From NCBI RefSeq assembly GCF_000725625.1, contig NZ_KL647084.1, positions 170,745 through 234,744 of the forward strand: a stretch of DNA of 64,000 nucleotides, given 5' to 3'. The position numbers were made by a program, and so were the translations under genes. Of this stretch, positions 15,217 through 24,380 are shown piece by piece (position 1 is the stretch's first letter; the number at the start of each line of letters is the position of its first letter). The notes under the pieces were generated by a model. That model was given only the letters and a program-made list of their open reading frames with translations. It was not told the DNA's origin and made no database searches. This DNA comes from Streptomyces sp. NRRL F-6676 (GTDB lineage: Bacteria; Actinomycetota; Actinomycetes; Streptomycetales; Streptomycetaceae).

Positions 15217-16671
15217 TCAGAACGGGTAGTCGGCGATGTCCGGCCGTACGGTGATCCACTGCGTCTCGGTGAACGCCTCGACGTTGGCCGACGCACCGCC
15301 GAAGCGGGACCCGGTGCCGGACGCCTTGACCCCGCCGAACGGTGCCTGGGGCTCGTCGGCGACGGTCTGCTCGTTGATGTGGACCTTGCCGGACTCGATG
15401 CGGTCGGCGAGCTTCATCGCCGTGCCGACGTCCCCGAGGATGCCGACGGACAGCCCGTACGCGCAGTCGTCGACGATCCGCGCCGCCTCCTCCGGCGTCG
15501 AGAAGGAGAGGACCGGGGCCACGGGGCCGAAGATCTCCTCGCGCCAGGCCGGCATGTCGGTGCTCACCCCGGTCAGCACCGTGGCCCGGTAGCAGGCGCC
15601 CACGATCTCGCCGCCCGCCGCGACCCGCGCGCCCGCGGCGACGCTGTCGGTGACGATGCCGTGCACCCGCTCCAGCTGGCGCCGGTCGATGAGCGGGCCG
15701 AGCGCCACCTCCTCGCGGGCCGGGTCACCGACCGGCAGCGCCTCCGCCTTCGCCGCGAGCGCGGCGGTGTACTCCTCCACCAGCGACTCGTGCACGAGAT
15801 GGCGGCCGGTCGTCATGCAGATCTGCCCCTGGTGCAGATACGAGCCGAACGCGCCCGCCGACGCGGCCTTCGCCACGTCCGCCCCCGGGAGCACGACCAG
15901 GGCGTTGTTGCCGCCCAGCTCCAGATGGGCCCGCTTCAGCAGCCGGCCCGCCCGTTCGCCGATCGCCCGCCCGACCGACGTGGACCCGGTGAAGGAGACG
16001 ACCCGCACCTCCGGCGCCTCCACCACCGCCCGGCCGACCGCCCCGTCGCCCGGCAGCAGATGCAGCACACCGGCCGGGAGCCCGGCCTCCTCGAAGATCC
16101 GGGCGATGACGACACCGCCGCTCACCGCCGTGCGCGGGTCCGGCTTGAGCAGCACCGCGTTGCCGAGGGCCAGCGCGGGCGCCACCGAACGCAGCCCCAG
16201 GACGAGCGGGAAGTTGAACGGCGCGATCACGCTCACCACACCCGCCGGACGGCGGCGGGCCAGCGACCAGCGCGCCTCCTCGGAGGTGAGCACCTCGCCC
16301 TGGGGATGCGTGGGCAGCGCCGCGCACTCGAAGCACTCGCCGAGGGCGAGCCCCACCTCGAAGTCCGCCTTGGACCGCACCGAACCGGCCTCCCGCACCA
16401 GCCAGTCCCCGATCTCCGCGGCGTGCTCGGTGAACAGCTCGCCCGCGCGGCGCAGCACGGCCGCCCGTGCCCGCGGGGCGGTCGCGGCCCATGCGCGCTG
16501 CGCCTCGGCGGCCCGTACGGCGGCCCGCCGCACGTCGTCGGCGGAGGCCAGGCCCACCGTGCCGAGACGGTCGCCGGTCGCGGGTTCGACGACCGGTTGC
16601 TCGCGCGGGGAGTCCTCCCAGCCGTCGCTGAGGAACTTCCCCGCCCAGACGGCGCTGTCCAGGAATGTCAT
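15217..16671 (-). CDS. NAD-dependent benzaldehyde dehydrogenase
   Basis: A 484-residue aldehyde dehydrogenase. Catalytic residues are at Cys285 (QGQICMTTGR), Glu251 (LELGGNN) and Asn153 (APFNFP), and the NAD motif is FTGSTSVGR. The wording (HQGQICMTTGRH, GAWRE..FGPVAPV-like text) is closest to the benzaldehyde/vanillin dehydrogenase branch (XylC, MdlD). It oxidises an aromatic aldehyde to the acid. The benzoylformate decarboxylase gene lies 58 bases upstream on the same strand, which supplies benzaldehyde, so the pair turns benzoylformate into benzoate. The ATG at 16671 gives the usual family length. Confidence 0.87.
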   Translation of the reverse strand: MTFLDSAVWAGKFLSDGWEDSPREQPVVEPATGDRLGTVGLASADDVRRAAVRAAEAQRAWAATAPRARAAVLRRAGELFTEHAAEIGDWLVREAGSVRSKADFEVGLALGECFECAALPTHPQGEVLTSEEARWSLARRRPAGVVSVIAPFNFPLVLGLRSVAPALALGNAVLLKPDPRTAVSGGVVIARIFEEAGLPAGVLHLLPGDGAVGRAVVEAPEVRVVSFTGSTSVGRAIGERAGRLLKRAHLELGGNNALVVLPGADVAKAASAGAFGSYLHQGQICMTTGRHLVHESLVEEYTAALAAKAEALPVGDPAREEVALGPLIDRRQLERVHGIVTDSVAAGARVAAGGEIVGACYRATVLTGVSTDMPAWREEIFGPVAPVLSFSTPEEAARIVDDCAYGLSVGILGDVGTAMKLADRIESGKVHINEQTVADEPQAPFGGVKASGTGSRFGGASANVEAFTETQWITVRPDIADYPF

Positions 16672-16729
16672 GGCTGTCTCTTTCTGCCGGTGAGTGGTGG
16701 GCGAGATCGCGGGCTGTGGGTTCGCGGGG

Positions 16730-18310
16730 TCAGCCGGGTGTCGTGAGGGCCGTGTCGACCTGGAGGAGCCGCGGATGGCCGGGCCGTTCGGCGAGGTGGG
16801 CACGCAGCTCCTCCACCCCGCCGATCTGCCGGGCCCGCACCCCGTAGCCCTCGGCGATCCGGGTGAAGTCCAGGCCGGGGATGTCGAGCCCCGGCGCGTC
16901 CGGCACGCCGAGCAGCTCGCCGAACCAGCGCAGCGCCCCGTACGTCCCGTTCCGCAGCAGCACGACGGTGAGCGGCACCCGGTGCTGCGCGGCCGTCCAC
17001 AGGGCGGTGATGCCGTAGTTGGCCGAGCCGTCCCCGACGACACCCACGACCGGGCGGTCCGGCTGCGCCATCGCGACGCCGACCGCGCCGGGCAGCCCGA
17101 AGCCGAGCCCGCCGGCCGCCGGGAAGTAGTAGGAGCCGGGCCGGCGCAGATCCATCTGGCGCCACCAGGAGGAGGTGGTCGACGTCGACTCCACGACGTA
17201 CGCGGTGTCGCCGGGCAGCTCGTCGCGGAGCGCGGCGAAGACCTGCTCCGGGTGGAGCAGCCCGTCCCCGGCGGTGCGCGGCTCGGGCACCGGCCGGAAC
17301 GGCTCCTGCGGGGCGCCGGGGGAGTCCAGCGTCCTGACCAGCAGTTCGATCACGGCACCGGGGTCGGCGACCAGCGCCTCGCCCATCGGGGCGCGGGCGG
17401 CGGCGGCCGCGTCCTCGGTCACCTGGAGCAGCCGGGTGCCCTCGGGCAGATACCGGCCGGGCAGATACTCGTGGTAGCGGAACACCGGCGCGCCCAGGAC
17501 GAGCACCAGGTCATGGCCCTCGAACGCCTCGCAGACCGGCGCGATCCCCGCGGGCAGCACACCGCGGAAGAGCGGGTGGCGGTTGGGGAACGGCAGCCGG
17601 AAGAGCGACGGGGCCGCCCACACCGGGGCGTTCAGATGTTCGGCCAGCCGGACGGCGTCGGCGAAGAGACCCGCCGCATCGATGTCGCCGCCCAGCACCA
17701 GCGCCGGACGTTCGGCCCCCACCACCCGCTCGGCGAGCCGGCGGGCCTGCTCCCCGCCGGGCACCGAGGCGCGCTCCACCCGGCGGTCGAGGACGGTGGG
17801 GCCGTTCTCGTCCGCCTCGGCGTCCCAGTCGTCGTACGGCACGGACAGGTACGTCGGCCGCCGCTGGAGCCCGGCCTCGAAGACGGCCTGCGCCAGCGCG
17901 CGCGGCACGTCCTGCGCACAGGCCGGCTCCGCCGCCCAGCCGACCAGGGGTTTCATCAGCGCGGGCGCGTCGACGTTGGCCAGGTTGGCCTCCAGGCCGA
18001 TGGCCGGGCGCACCTGCTGCCCGGCCACCACGACCAGCGGGGTGCGGGAGGCGGCGGCGTTCGTCAGCGCGCCCATCGCGTTCCCCGAGCCGGAGGCGGC
18101 GTGCAGATTGACCAGCACGGGCCGGCCCGTCGCCTGGGCGTAACCGTCGGCCATCCCGACCACCGCGCCCTCGTGCAGCCCGAGCACATAACGGAACCCC
18201 TCCGGAAGCCCGGCAAGGAAGGGCAGCTCGTTGGAGCCGGGGTTGCCGAAGACGGTGGTGAGCCCCTGGCGCTCCAAGAACTCGTGGGAGACACGACGCA
18301 CGGACGGCAC
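16730..18310 (-). CDS. mdlC: benzoylformate decarboxylase (ThDP-dependent)
   Basis: A 526-residue thiamine-diphosphate enzyme that converts benzoylformate to benzaldehyde and CO2. The residues known from the Pseudomonas putida enzyme are present at the same positions: Ser26 (GNPGSNELPFL), Glu47 (LHEGAVVGMADGYA), His70 (NLHAASGSGN), and His280 in PVFRYHEYLPG, equivalent to His281. The cofactor motif is VGDGSANYGITALW. The GTG at 18310 has AAGGAAC upstream. It heads an operon with benzaldehyde dehydrogenase and is divergent from a LysR regulator. No mandelate racemase or dehydrogenase is in the window. Confidence 0.9.
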   Translation of the reverse strand: MPSVRRVSHEFLERQGLTTVFGNPGSNELPFLAGLPEGFRYVLGLHEGAVVGMADGYAQATGRPVLVNLHAASGSGNAMGALTNAAASRTPLVVVAGQQVRPAIGLEANLANVDAPALMKPLVGWAAEPACAQDVPRALAQAVFEAGLQRRPTYLSVPYDDWDAEADENGPTVLDRRVERASVPGGEQARRLAERVVGAERPALVLGGDIDAAGLFADAVRLAEHLNAPVWAAPSLFRLPFPNRHPLFRGVLPAGIAPVCEAFEGHDLVLVLGAPVFRYHEYLPGRYLPEGTRLLQVTEDAAAAARAPMGEALVADPGAVIELLVRTLDSPGAPQEPFRPVPEPRTAGDGLLHPEQVFAALRDELPGDTAYVVESTSTTSSWWRQMDLRRPGSYYFPAAGGLGFGLPGAVGVAMAQPDRPVVGVVGDGSANYGITALWTAAQHRVPLTVVLLRNGTYGALRWFGELLGVPDAPGLDIPGLDFTRIAEGYGVRARQIGGVEELRAHLAERPGHPRLLQVDTALTTPG

Positions 18311-18431
18311 GGACGTTCCTTTCCGGTCACTTCAAGGAGTGATGTGGGACACGTTGATGGGGCACACGCTAAGCAGCCCGTGACATGAGCACCAATAGAT
18401 GTTTCCGTCCGCCGATATAGAGTGCGTCGAT
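18311..18431. promoter_or_regulatory. divergent control region of mdlC and its LysR regulator
   Basis: The 121-base gap carries an ACAT (18382-18385), twelve bases, ATGT (18398-18401) dyad and the near-palindrome around TATAGAGTGCGTCGATAT. These are plausible LysR contacts (T-N11-A type) but weak on their own. Confidence 0.35.
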
Positions 18432-19418
18432 ATGGCGGCCACCACCGGGAGCTTCGACCTCAACCTCGCCCGCGTCTTCGTCCTGCTGTACGAAACGGGC
18501 AGCGTCACGGTCACCGCGGACACCCTGCACGTCACCCAGCCGACCGTCAGCTACAACCTGGCCAAGCTGCGCCGGCACTTCGGCGACGAGCTGTTCCGGC
18601 GCACCGGGCGCGGCCTGACCCCGACCGCGGGCGCCCGCCGGCTGTACGGGCCGCTGCAACGGGCGCTGGCCGACCTCGACGGGGCGATCCGCCTCCAGAC
18701 CGACGAGATGGCGGACCCTGAGGCCATGGCGGGCCGCTTCACCCTCGCGCTCTCCGACCTCGGCGAGGCGACCCTGCTGCCCCGGCTCCTCGCGGCGGCC
18801 CGCCGGCGCGCGCCCCGGGTCTCCTTCAGCGTGCGCCCGCTCGACGTGGACGACGTCGAGCACCAGCTGCGCCGGGGCGAGCTGGACGCGTTCATCGCCA
18901 CGCCGGTGCTGACCTCGCACCGCACGGTGCGCATCCCGCTCTTCCACGAGGGTTACGTCGCCATGGTGGCCGCCGACCATCCCCGCGTCCGGGGCGCGTC
19001 GCTGACCATGCCGGAACTGGCCGCCGAGGACCATGCGACGGTGTTCGGCCCCAGCGGACATGTGGCCCCGCGTGCCCTGCTGGCCGCGCACGGCCTGCTG
19101 GACCGGGTCGTCGTCGACGCCACCCGGTTCTCGATGCTCCCCTATTTGCTGGAGCAGACGGACCTGATCGCCGTCGTGCCGGAGTACGTGGGCGAGGTCT
19201 TCACCGCCTCCCACCGGCTGCGGCTCGTCCGGCTGCCGTTCGAGACGGAGCCGATCGAGGTGGCGCTGTACGCCCGCCACGAGTCCTCACGGAGCCCCTC
19301 GCAGCGGTGGCTGGTGCAGTTCATGACGGAGGTACTGGGGGAGCGGGTCAGCCCCGCCCAACTCCCGCCCCACCACGGCCCACTGACCCCCGAGGGCCGC
19401 CCGGGAAGCATCGACTGA
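18432..19418 (+). CDS. LysR family regulator, probable activator of the benzoylformate operon
   Basis: A 328-residue LysR protein: the helix-turn-helix is [44 protein letters not shown], followed by [11 protein letters not shown] and a periplasmic-binding-like effector domain ([18 protein letters not shown]). The ATG at 18432 leaves nine residues before the DNA-binding helix; an in-frame ATG at 18399 is also possible. It is divergent from mdlC with a 121-base gap, the usual geometry for a LysR regulator and its target. The inducer is presumably benzoylformate or mandelate, by position only. Confidence 0.87.
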   Translation: MAATTGSFDLNLARVFVLLYETGSVTVTADTLHVTQPTVSYNLAKLRRHFGDELFRRTGRGLTPTAGARRLYGPLQRALADLDGAIRLQTDEMADPEAMAGRFTLALSDLGEATLLPRLLAAARRRAPRVSFSVRPLDVDDVEHQLRRGELDAFIATPVLTSHRTVRIPLFHEGYVAMVAADHPRVRGASLTMPELAAEDHATVFGPSGHVAPRALLAAHGLLDRVVVDATRFSMLPYLLEQTDLIAVVPEYVGEVFTASHRLRLVRLPFETEPIEVALYARHESSRSPSQRWLVQFMTEVLGERVSPAQLPPHHGPLTPEGRPGSID

Positions 19419-19506
19419 TGCAGTCGGGTACATCCCCTCTGATCCGGTAAGCGGCTTTTGCGGGGTCGAGCTGCTGCGGCCCCGGCCGACATGCCATGAT
19501 CCTCCC

Positions 19507-19998
19507 ATGGGATCCAACGTGTATTTCGACATCACCATCAACGACCAGCCCGCGGGCCGCATCGTGTTCAAGCTGTACGACGAGGACGTGCCGAAGACCG
19601 CGAAGAACTTCCGCGAGCTGGCCACCGGTGAGCACGGGTTCGGCTACGCCGGCTCGTCCTTCCACCGCATCATTCCGCAGTTCATGCTCCAGGGCGGCGA
19701 CTTCACCCGGGGCAACGGCACGGGCGGCAAGAGCATCTACGGCGAGAAGTTCGCCGACGAGAACTTCAAGAACAACCACACCAAGCCGTACCTGCTCTCC
19801 ATGGCCAACGCCGGCCCGAACACCAACGGCTCGCAGTTCTTCATCACGACGGTCGTGACGTCCTGGCTGGACGGCAAGCACGTCGTCTTCGGCGAGGTCG
19901 TCGAGGGCACGGAGCTGGTCGACCAGATCGAGGCCCTGGGCAGCCAGTCCGGCGCCCCCAAGGGCAAGGTCACGATCGCGGCGTCCGGCACGGTGTGA
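19507..19998 (+). CDS. peptidyl-prolyl cis-trans isomerase, cyclophilin A type
   Basis: A 163-residue cytosolic cyclophilin. The active-site residues are all present: Arg54 ([18 protein letters not shown]), Phe59, Gln62, Asn and Gln of NGSQFFI, and Trp120 in [12 protein letters not shown], the residue that gives cyclosporin A sensitivity. The text is closer to eukaryotic cyclophilin A than to the E. coli PpiB type; a cyclosporin-binding cyclophilin of this kind is known from Streptomyces chrysomallus. It is a single gene followed by an inverted repeat and a very strong terminator. Confidence 0.93.
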   Translation: MGSNVYFDITINDQPAGRIVFKLYDEDVPKTAKNFRELATGEHGFGYAGSSFHRIIPQFMLQGGDFTRGNGTGGKSIYGEKFADENFKNNHTKPYLLSMANAGPNTNGSQFFITTVVTSWLDGKHVVFGEVVEGTELVDQIEALGSQSGAPKGKVTIAASGTV

Positions 19999-20016
19999 GC
20001 GACCGGAACCGGTCGC
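19999..20016. repeat. 8-bp perfect inverted repeat at cyclophilin stop
   Basis: GCGACCGG (19999-20006) and CCGGTCGC (20009-20016) flank AA and start on the base after the stop codon. A short hairpin that could stabilise the transcript end. Confidence 0.5.
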
Positions 20017-20032
20017 GGTGATCATCGCGGCA

Positions 20033-20066
20033 GAGGGGGGCCCGGGGCACTGCCCCGGGCCCCCTC
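20033..20066 (+). terminator. very GC-rich terminator of cyclophilin gene
   Basis: GAGGGGG (20033-20039) pairs with CCCCCTC (20060-20066), and CCCGGGGC (20041-20048) with GCCCCGGG (20052-20059), with one bulged G and a three-base loop. Confidence 0.7.
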
Positions 20067-20104
20067 GGGTTCGGGCCCCCTCGGGTTCGGGCCCCCTCGG
20101 GTTC
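20057..20104. repeat. three tandem 16-bp units
   Basis: GGGCCCCCTCGGGTTC is repeated exactly three times (20057-20072, 20073-20088, 20089-20104) and then decays into two GGGGCCGCCGG-type units. It overlaps the right arm of the terminator. Confidence 0.8.
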
Positions 20105-20300
20105 GGGGCCGCCGGTTCGGGGCCGCCGGGGGCGGGGCGGCCGCCACCGTGGGCGGTCGACCGCATGCGGCCCGTCGTAACTTCGGCCAAGCTGAGGCGA
20201 GCGCGTGTTTTCCGCCACGGAGAGTGGCCGGTTTGCCCGAGCCAGGAGCGAGTAGGTGATGCCGTGGACGCCCGCGTTGACCGGCAGATAGGAGCCCTCC

Positions 20301-21809
20301 ATGGCGGACAGCGAGACCGATCTCTCCACGATCGATGCCGACAGCGAGGCCTTGAAACGCCACCGCAGACTGTTCAGGGCGGTGAAACGCCGCCGGAACC
20401 CCCCACTCCGGCGCACCGACATCACCGTCACCGACGAGTCGGCGGTCCGCCGCGCGGTCAAGGCCGCCTCCCTCGGCAACGCCATGGAATGGTTCGACTT
20501 CGGCATCTACAGCTACCTCGCCGTCACCATCGGTGAGGTGTTCTTCCCGTCCGGGAACGACACCGTCCAGCTCCTGTCCTCCTTCGCGACCTTCGCCGTC
20601 TCCTTCCTCGTACGGCCCCTCGGCGGCATGGTCTTCGGCCCGATGGGCGACAAAATCGGCCGCAAGAAGGTCCTCGCCCTCACCATGATCATGATGGCGA
20701 TCGGCACGTTCGCCATCGGCCTGATCCCGTCGTACACCGCCATCGGCTTCTGGTCCCCCGCCCTGCTCATCCTCTTCCGCCTGGTGCAGGGCTTCTCCAC
20801 CGGCGGCGAGTACGGCGGCGCGTCCACCTTCATCGCCGAGTACGCCCCCGACCGCCGCCGCGGCTACTTCGGCAGCTTCCTGGAGCTCGGCACCCTGGCC
20901 GGCTACGTCGGCGCGTCCGGCCTGGTGACGATCCTGACGGCCGTCCTCGGCAGCGACGGCATGCACTCCTGGGGCTGGCGCGTGCCGTTCCTGGTGGCCG
21001 GCCCCATCGGACTGATCGGCCTCTACCTGCGGCTCAAGCTGGACGAGACGCCCGCGTTCCAGAAGCTGGAGGACTCCTCCGCCCACCGCGCCTCCGAGGC
21101 GGCCTCCACGGTGGAGTCGACCGCGAAGGGCGACATCGCGAAGATCTTCCGCGAGTACTGGCCCACGCTCATCCTGTGCATCTGCCTCGTCGGCGCCTAC
21201 AACATCTGCGACTACATGCTGCTGTCGTACATGCCGACGTACCTCTCCGACGAGATGGGCTACTCCGAGACGCACGGCCTGCTCATCCTCATCGTCACCA
21301 TGGTGGTGCTGATGCTGGTCATCAACCAGGTCGGCAAGGTCTCCGACCGGGTCGGCCGGAAGCCGGTACTGATGACCGGGATGCTCGGCTTCCTCGTGCT
21401 GTCGGTCCCGTCCTTCCTGCTGGTCCAGCAGGGCAGCCTGGCGGCGGTCTCCGGCGGCATGCTGATGCTGGGCCTGTCGCTGGTGTGCCTGCTCGGCACG
21501 ATGTCCGCGGCCCTGCCCGCCCTCTTCCCGACCCAGGTGCGTTACGGCTCCCTGTCCATCGGCTACAACCTCTCCGCGTCGCTGTTCGGCGGGACGACCC
21601 CGCTGGTGATCACCGCGCTGATCTCCGTCACCGGCAGCGAGCTGATGCCCGCGTTCTACGCGGTGGCGGCGGCACTCGTCGGCGTCGTCTCGGTGGCGTG
21701 CATGAAGGAGACGGCCCGCCGCCCGCTGGCCGGCTCCCCGCCGTCGGTGGCGACGCCGGAGGAGGCGGCGGAGATGGTCGAGAGCCAGGCACAGGTGCCG
21801 AGGTTCTGA
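20301..21809 (+). CDS. MFS transporter of the metabolite:H+ symporter family (ProP-like)
   Basis: A 502-residue protein with twelve predicted membrane segments. The family signatures are ASLGNAMEWFDFGIYSYLAV at the first helix, GDKIGRKKVL in loop 2-3, RLVQGFSTGGEYGGASTF in helix 4, and RVGRKPVL in loop 8-9. This is the ProP/ShiA/KgtP branch that carries proline, betaine or organic acids by proton symport. The N-terminal 55 residues are a charged cytoplasmic extension; there is no long ProP-type C-terminal coiled coil. GGAG upstream supports the ATG at 20301. Substrate is undetermined. Confidence 0.88.
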   Translation: MADSETDLSTIDADSEALKRHRRLFRAVKRRRNPPLRRTDITVTDESAVRRAVKAASLGNAMEWFDFGIYSYLAVTIGEVFFPSGNDTVQLLSSFATFAVSFLVRPLGGMVFGPMGDKIGRKKVLALTMIMMAIGTFAIGLIPSYTAIGFWSPALLILFRLVQGFSTGGEYGGASTFIAEYAPDRRRGYFGSFLELGTLAGYVGASGLVTILTAVLGSDGMHSWGWRVPFLVAGPIGLIGLYLRLKLDETPAFQKLEDSSAHRASEAASTVESTAKGDIAKIFREYWPTLILCICLVGAYNICDYMLLSYMPTYLSDEMGYSETHGLLILIVTMVVLMLVINQVGKVSDRVGRKPVLMTGMLGFLVLSVPSFLLVQQGSLAAVSGGMLMLGLSLVCLLGTMSAALPALFPTQVRYGSLSIGYNLSASLFGGTTPLVITALISVTGSELMPAFYAVAAALVGVVSVACMKETARRPLAGSPPSVATPEEAAEMVESQAQVPRF

Positions 21810-21865
21810 CCGGGGCCCGCGCCCCGGCGGCCCACACCCGTCGCGCGGCCGCGGTCTCCACCCCG

Positions 21866-22939
21866 TCAGGCGGCCGCGGTCTTCTTCCGCCGCCGCCCGG
21901 CACCGGCCAGCGCCTCGACGAGTTCGTCCCGGCTCATCCGCGAGCGCCCCTCGACGCCCTGGTCCGTGGCCCGCCGGTACAGCTCGGCCTTGCTGAGCCG
22001 CCGCAGCTCGCCCTTCGTGGCGGTCTGCCCGCGGCCTCCCTTCGACGACGGGGCCCGCCGGCGCTCCGCCTTGGGTGAGCCGCGCCCGCGGTCCCCCTTC
22101 GACGACGAGGCCGGCCGACGCTCCGCCTTCGGAGCGCCCCCGCCCTCCTCGCGGGCGCTCCCACCCGCCCGGTCGATGCTGCTCCGGAGGGCCGTCATCA
22201 GGTCGAGGACGTTCGTGGCCTCCGGCGCCTCCTCCGTGGCCGCGACCTCCTGGCCCGCCGCCTTGGCCCGCACCAGTTCACGCACCTTCTCCTGGTACGT
22301 GTCGTGGTAGCGCGCCGGGTCCCACGGCGCACTGAGCGTGTCGATCAGCTGCGCGGCCATGTCCAGCTCCTTGCCCGCGCCCGCCCGCTCGGCCGGCAGC
22401 TCGGGCAGTTCCGCAGCCGGGTCGCGCACCTCGTCCGCCCAGTGCAGGGTCTGCAACACCAGAAGCCGCTCCTCCGCGCGCAGCGCCGTCAGATACTGCC
22501 TGCCGCGCATGACGAAGGTGGCGATGCCCACCCGCCCGGTCCGCTCCAGCGCCGCCCGCAGCAGCTCGTACACCTTCAGGTACTGCTCACCGCGCGGGGC
22601 GACGTAGTACGTACGGGCGAAGTAGACCGGCGCGATCTCGGCCAGCTCCACGAAGTCGGTGATGTCGACGGTCCGGGAGCGGCCGGGGGCTATCTCGTCG
22701 AGTTCGCCGGGCTCCACGACGACGTACTCGCCGCGCTCCACCTCGTACCCCTTGACGATGTCCTGGGTGTCGACGTCCTCGCCGGTGCGCTCGTTGACCC
22801 GCTTGTTGCGGACCCGGTCGGCGGTGCCGCGCTGCAACTGGTGGAAGTGGACGGTGTGGTCCTCGGTCGCGGTGAACAGCCCGACCGGCACGGTGACCAG
22901 CCCGAAGGTGATCACCCCGGTCCAGATCGCACGTGCCAT
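21866..22939 (-). CDS. ku: Ku protein (non-homologous end joining) with SAP-like tail
   Basis: A 357-residue Ku homodimer subunit that binds DNA ends and recruits LigD. Ku core text: [94 protein letters not shown], and [20 protein letters not shown]. After about residue 260 it has a Lys/Ser/Arg-rich linker with two similar repeats (PKAERR...SSKG), then a SAP/Rho-N-like helix pair ([13 protein letters not shown]...[11 protein letters not shown]) and a basic end. LigD is not in the window. The next gene downstream in the chromosome (upstream on this strand) encodes a coiled-coil protein. Confidence 0.95.
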   Translation of the reverse strand: MARAIWTGVITFGLVTVPVGLFTATEDHTVHFHQLQRGTADRVRNKRVNERTGEDVDTQDIVKGYEVERGEYVVVEPGELDEIAPGRSRTVDITDFVELAEIAPVYFARTYYVAPRGEQYLKVYELLRAALERTGRVGIATFVMRGRQYLTALRAEERLLVLQTLHWADEVRDPAAELPELPAERAGAGKELDMAAQLIDTLSAPWDPARYHDTYQEKVRELVRAKAAGQEVAATEEAPEATNVLDLMTALRSSIDRAGGSAREEGGGAPKAERRPASSSKGDRGRGSPKAERRRAPSSKGGRGQTATKGELRRLSKAELYRRATDQGVEGRSRMSRDELVEALAGAGRRRKKTAAA

Positions 22940-23293
22940 GACCACCCGCTCCGTTCCCGTTCCGTTCCGCCCCGCCGGGCGGCGCGCCGGACGGAGCCCC
23001 CGTTGCCGACCACGCTGGCACCTCCCGCGGCGGCACGCGCGCCGGGCGCGGCGGGCGGGGGAGCGCCGGGGCTTCGCGGCCCGGCCGCCTCCGGGCGGAC
23101 GTGCCCCGTGCGTCGTTCCGTGCGGGCGGTGCGGGGCTGGGCGCGGAGTTCCCCGCACCTCCAAGAGTCCCTGCGGGTCCCGGGGGCAGGGCTTCCCCGC
23201 CCCCCCCCAAGAGCCTTCCCGGGGCCCCGGGGATCTCGGCAGTGCGCTCCCGGCCGACCTCGGCCGGCCCGGTGAGACGACCCCGCCGGCTGC
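22940..23293. other. 354-base gap before ku, no gene seen
   Basis: The stretch carries the ku promoter region and very GC-rich sequence with short GTTCC repeats (around 22950-22970), a run of eight C, and small palindromes such as CCGACCTCGG. I see no coding frame with normal codon use, no tRNA and no clear operator. Confidence 0.5.
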
Positions 23294-24238
23294 CTACCGG
23301 GGCGGCCGGTCCGACCGCTCCAGCTCCCGGGAGGCCCGGCGCGCCGTCCGTTCCGCGTCGGCGAGGGCGTCGGCCGCCGCCCCGTGCGCCTCCTCCGCGC
23401 CCCGGCGCTCCCGCTCGGCCCGCTTCAGCTCCTCCCGCGCCCCGCGCAGCGCCCGCTCGGCCTCGGACACCTGTTCCCGGGCCGCGTCGACGCGCTCCCC
23501 GGCCCGCGCCAGCTCCGCACCGCTGTCCGCCTCCTCCGCCCGCCGGTCGCCCAGCCGCTCCTCGGCCTGCCGCGCGGCCTCCCGGGCCCGGGCGAGCCGC
23601 TGCTCCCGGGCCCGGCGCCGCTCGGCGAGCTCGTCGCGGACCGGCCCCTTCTCGGCGGGCGGGCGCTTCGAAGACGTCCGTTGTGCGGGTGAGGGAGGGG
23701 CCGGGCGGCCGGCCGGCGTCCCGTCGGAGGGGAACTCCGACGGCGGGACGAGCCCCCGCTCCAGCCGGCCGCCGGCCCACCGCTCGGCCGCGTCCGGGTC
23801 GGCGAGCACCGCGCGCAGGGTCTCCTCGACCTCCTGCCGCACCGGGTCCGACAGCCGGTGACCGGCCTCCTCGGCGTGCCGGACGGCCTGCCCGGACAGC
23901 GCGGCGACCACGCTCCGGCGGCGCGCGGAGAGGTCCTTGAGCCCGGCGGCGTCCAGCGTGCGGTACGCCTCGCGCAGCGACTGCCCCAGCTCCAGGAACC
24001 GCCGGCTCTCCTCCGGTTCCGCGCGCAGCAGCAGGTTGGCCGCCCAGGCTCCCAGGGTCGGGCGGCGCGCGGCACGGAGCCGGCGGGTGTCCTCGGCGCG
24101 GCCGTCGGCCCGTGCGGCGGCGGCCAGCTCCGTACGCCGGGCGACGAAGCCGGACGGTGGCGTGGCGTACAGCTCGTCGAGAGCCGGCTCCGCCCCGCTC
24201 CGGCCGTCGCCCCCGGGGTCCGCGCCCTTGTCCCGCAT
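23294..24238 (-). CDS. conserved coiled-coil protein of unknown function
   Basis: A 314-residue protein. The N-terminal half is helical with the text LDELYATPPSGFVARRTELAAAARADGR and PTLGAWAANLLLRAEPEESRRFLELGQSLREAYRTL, which I recall as a conserved actinomycete hypothetical family. After a Pro/Ser-rich hinge (about residues 180-205), residues 206-314 form one long Arg/Glu/Ala coiled coil with heptads. No membrane segment or signal. It lies 354 bases upstream of ku on the same strand, so a link with end joining is possible but unproven. The ATG at 24238 was preferred to one 36 bases upstream that adds an Arg-rich tail. Confidence 0.7.
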   Translation of the reverse strand: MRDKGADPGGDGRSGAEPALDELYATPPSGFVARRTELAAAARADGRAEDTRRLRAARRPTLGAWAANLLLRAEPEESRRFLELGQSLREAYRTLDAAGLKDLSARRRSVVAALSGQAVRHAEEAGHRLSDPVRQEVEETLRAVLADPDAAERWAGGRLERGLVPPSEFPSDGTPAGRPAPPSPAQRTSSKRPPAEKGPVRDELAERRRAREQRLARAREAARQAEERLGDRRAEEADSGAELARAGERVDAAREQVSEAERALRGAREELKRAERERRGAEEAHGAAADALADAERTARRASRELERSDRPPR

Positions 24239-24380
24239 GCGTCTCAGCCTCCACCGCGGCGGCCGGTCCCGCACGCCGGTGAACGGGGGATCACGGCTTC
24301 AGGGAATCTTGGTGTCCGCCGAGTTTGTGGGTAGACGGCTTCTGGAACAACGGTCAGAGCTCAGGAAGAGGGCGGATCGG

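Noticed and set aside
20057..20130. CRISPR-like array
   Set aside because: Units are 16 bases and directly adjacent without spacers.
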